DNA of 64,000 nt from Pezicula radicicola. Its lineage: Eukaryota > Ascomycota > Leotiomycetes > Helotiales > Dermateaceae. The stretch spans positions 110,601 through 174,600 of the forward strand of contig PDUO01000052.1 of assembly GCA_003008705.1 (NCBI GenBank), in the 5' to 3' direction. The position numbers were made by a program, and so were the translations under genes. How positions within the stretch are numbered: the stretch's first letter is position 1; each line of letters opens with the position of its first letter. Below the pieces are notes generated by a model. The model saw only the letters and a program-made list of their open reading frames with translations, was not told where the DNA came from and searched no databases. Shown one piece after another: positions 61,819 to 64,000 of this stretch.

Positions 61819-62476
61819 ATGGCGCCGTCCCTCAACTCCTCTGACCAAGGCTTATCTAGCCTATCATCCGACATTGCCATTATTGGTGTCTCTGGACGTT
61901 TCCCTGGCGATGTAACCTCCCCTAAGAACCTATAGGACATGGTCATGGAGGGGAGGAACGCCAAGGAGCCCATACCCAAGAGCCGGTTCAGCTAACGGCT
62001 TCTGGCACAAGGTCCAGAGCCGAGCTGGGACGTTTGGCGGTGAAAAGAATGGCTACTTCGTGAATCAAGATGTCAGCTAGTTCGACGCTAGTTTCTTTTC
62101 CATTACGCCCGAGGAAGCCAAGGCAATAGACCCAGTACAGCGTCTTCTCCTGGAGACGGCGTACGAAGGTCTCGAAAATGGCAAGTAAAGCATAGATTTA
62201 CTATAGTAGACAGCTTACTAACTCTCTGCAGCCGGTCTGACAATTGACCAAGTCGCCGACCAGCCCATGGGTTACTTTATCGGTGGCGCGCTACATGACT
62301 ACTAGGACATCCAAGCCTTAGATATAGATAGTCTCCTGAAATACGCGGGCACGGGCACAGGAGGCTCTATCTTGGCGAATCGTATTTCGTGGTTTTTCAA
62401 CCTCAGAGGTCCAAGCATGACCATTGATACAGTATGTTCATCCTCGATGACTACAATACACCTGCTGAAGTATTAA
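61819..62476 (+). pseudogene. fub1-like: Polyketide synthase N-terminus (KS domain), truncated; FUB1 type
   Basis: Start of an iterative type I PKS, the chain-building enzyme of the cluster. ATG at 61819 lies in a good context (CACCATGG). The N-terminus is short and then gives the KS opening SSDIAIIGVSGRFPGDVTSP. Next come [33 protein letters not shown] and [13 protein letters not shown] (in two shifted frames). An intron at 62181-62231 has a GC donor (GCAAGT), a CTAAC branch point and a CTGCAG end. [39 protein letters not shown] and the active-site region [16 protein letters not shown] follow, with the Cys kept and Val where Ala is usual. Everything after about residue 200 is missing, cut by AT-rich DNA. 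Assignment to FUB1 rests on the neighbours, not on the KS alone. Confidence 0.82.
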
Positions 62477-64000
62477 AAAGCGAGCAGAATAGTTTAATAC
62501 TCTATGATTGGTCAAAAGTTATAGGAAGTCCTTTATTAAAGGATGGCTTAAAAATGAATATATAATATACCTAAGAAGGATAAGTTTATAGAATTATTAT
62601 ATAATCTTAATCTTTAGTAATATTATAATAAACTAGAACTTAAGATTCTATAATAAAATAAAGAGTTTATAATATTTATTTAATAAAAGTTAATTTAATA
62701 TAAAAACTTATACTTTATATAGTATTCTTTAAATTTTACTAGCTTATAATAAGCTTTACTACTTAAGATAATACTCTTATATTAGAATTCTAAGTTTTTA
62801 TTTATTTTATTTATTTATTATTAATAAATTAAATAAATTAATATAATTAATTTATTTTTTATTTTTTATTTTTTAAATAATAATAACTATATAACTAGTA
62901 ATATATAACTAGTAATATTCCTCTCTTTATCTTAACTAGTATTAATAACCTTAAGTATTAGTTTTTAAAACTAATATAAAATAATTACTATTATTAAACT
63001 ATATAATAAGATAAAATAAATAAGATATATATTATTTATAAAGATAAGTTTTAATTATTTAATTAGTTTAGATTATTAAATAACTTTTTATTATTATTAT
63101 AATTATTATATATACTAATATACTAATATTATAAATAGAATATAATAAAAGTATAATTAAATAATATTATAGAATTTTTAATTTATTTATTAAATTATAA
63201 TTATTTAAATTTATTCTTTTAATTATATTTATTAATTAAATAAATTAATAAATAATAATCTTATTAATTATATAATTAAAATTTTAAAATTATTTTCTTA
63301 TAGTATTTAAGTTTCTTTAAATTTATCTTTAGTTATTACTATCTATATTACTAATTATTTATAAAGAATAAGATTTATTATACTTTTAAAAAATATAAAT
63401 TCTAGAAAAATAAATAAAATACTATATATATATCTATTATAGTTATTCTAATTTTATATTATATACTTCTTTTTTATAAATAAAATAATATATCTTTTAA
63501 ATAAAATATAAGATTTATTCTTTAATTTAAACTTTTCTAATAAATAAAGAAGATAATAACTTATAAACTTTTTATTATATTTATATTAGAGGAGGTTACT
63601 AGTAATACTAAAATAAAATTTATATTAAGATTATCTTTTAGTTAAATTATATACTAATAGAATAAATTTTCTTTAATAATATAATTAAATAAAGAGTTAT
63701 TAATATTCTTAGAAGAGAAGATAAATATTAATCTAAAATTATTATTATTTTAATAGTTTTAATATTATTATTTATACTTAAAGAAATTATAATAATTAAT
63801 ATAACTATATATAATAATTTCTTTACTAATAGAATTAATTCTTATATAGTCTTATTTAATCTCTATAATTATAGTTTTAATAATATATATATTAAGACTA
63901 TTTTAAAGTAAATTAATATTACTTATAATAAAACTTCTATTATAGATATTTTAAGATTATAATTATAATTTATCTTAAATTATTTTCTATTAATAACTTT
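62477..64000. mobile_element. Extremely AT-rich RIPed repeat, right edge outside window
   Basis: From the broken KS to the window end the sequence is nearly all A and T, with stops in every frame and TA/TAA-biased words, like the block at 4.9-8.6 kb. Such islands in Pezizomycotina are normally transposons destroyed by RIP. The first 100 bp (to about 62570) are less AT-rich and may hold the element's end. Type and other end cannot be determined. Confidence 0.6.

Overview
The window is nuclear DNA of a filamentous ascomycete (Pezizomycotina). Evidence: short GT-AG introns of about 45-80 bp with CTAAC-type branch points, Zn2Cys6 regulators, fungal MFS and ABCC transporters, a Tad-type LINE, NACHT and RecQ relics, and very AT-rich blocks in which Gln and Trp codons have become TAA/TAG. 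That pattern fits repeat-induced point mutation (RIP). I see no tRNA, rRNA, CRISPR array or bacterial operon. Nearly every recognisable gene is broken by stops, frameshifts or deletions. Only the sugar transporter at the left edge reads openly. The window is largely a graveyard of accessory genes, of the kind often found near telomeres or next to RIPed repeats (an inference).

Layout, left to right. 0-1.5 kb: end of an MFS sugar transporter. 3-4.3 kb: Baeyer-Villiger monooxygenase relic. 4.8-8.8 kb: RIPed element with 75-bp terminal inverted repeats, a TA target duplication and a Tc1/mariner-type DDE transposase relic. 9.6-14.4 kb: relics of an MFS transporter with an internal inversion, an S10 serine carboxypeptidase and an ACC-synthase-like aminotransferase. 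14.9-28.3 kb: two Zn2Cys6 regulators, a siderophore-type MFS transporter and a full-length ABCC transporter, all broken. 29.8-43.4 kb: an unexplained reading frame, a NACHT fragment abutting a RecQ-helicase fragment, a 1-kb G-poor tract, a LINE relic, and pieces of casein kinase I, an MFS transporter and the chaperonin CCT epsilon subunit. 45.6-47.1 kb: relic of a membrane protein.

48.6-62.5 kb is the highlight: a decayed biosynthetic cluster whose members match the fusaric-acid (FUB) gene set. In order they are an NRPS-like carboxylate reductase (FUB8 type, -), an O-acetylhomoserine sulfhydrylase (FUB7, +), an MDR dehydrogenase (FUB6, +), a homoserine O-acetyltransferase (FUB5, -), an FSH1-type serine hydrolase (FUB4, +), a fatty-acid-type P450 (-), and the start of a polyketide synthase (FUB1 type, +). 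The PKS is cut off inside its ketosynthase by 1.5 kb of extremely AT-rich DNA that runs to the window edge. As I recall the Fusarium order, this is the same series in reverse, with the P450 where FUB2/FUB3 would stand. In the intact pathway the PKS makes a short chain, the reductase releases an aldehyde, homoserine is acetylated, and the PLP enzyme joins the two by gamma-replacement on the way to an alkyl picolinic acid. Here every gene is damaged, most by one internal deletion, so the locus should be inactive.
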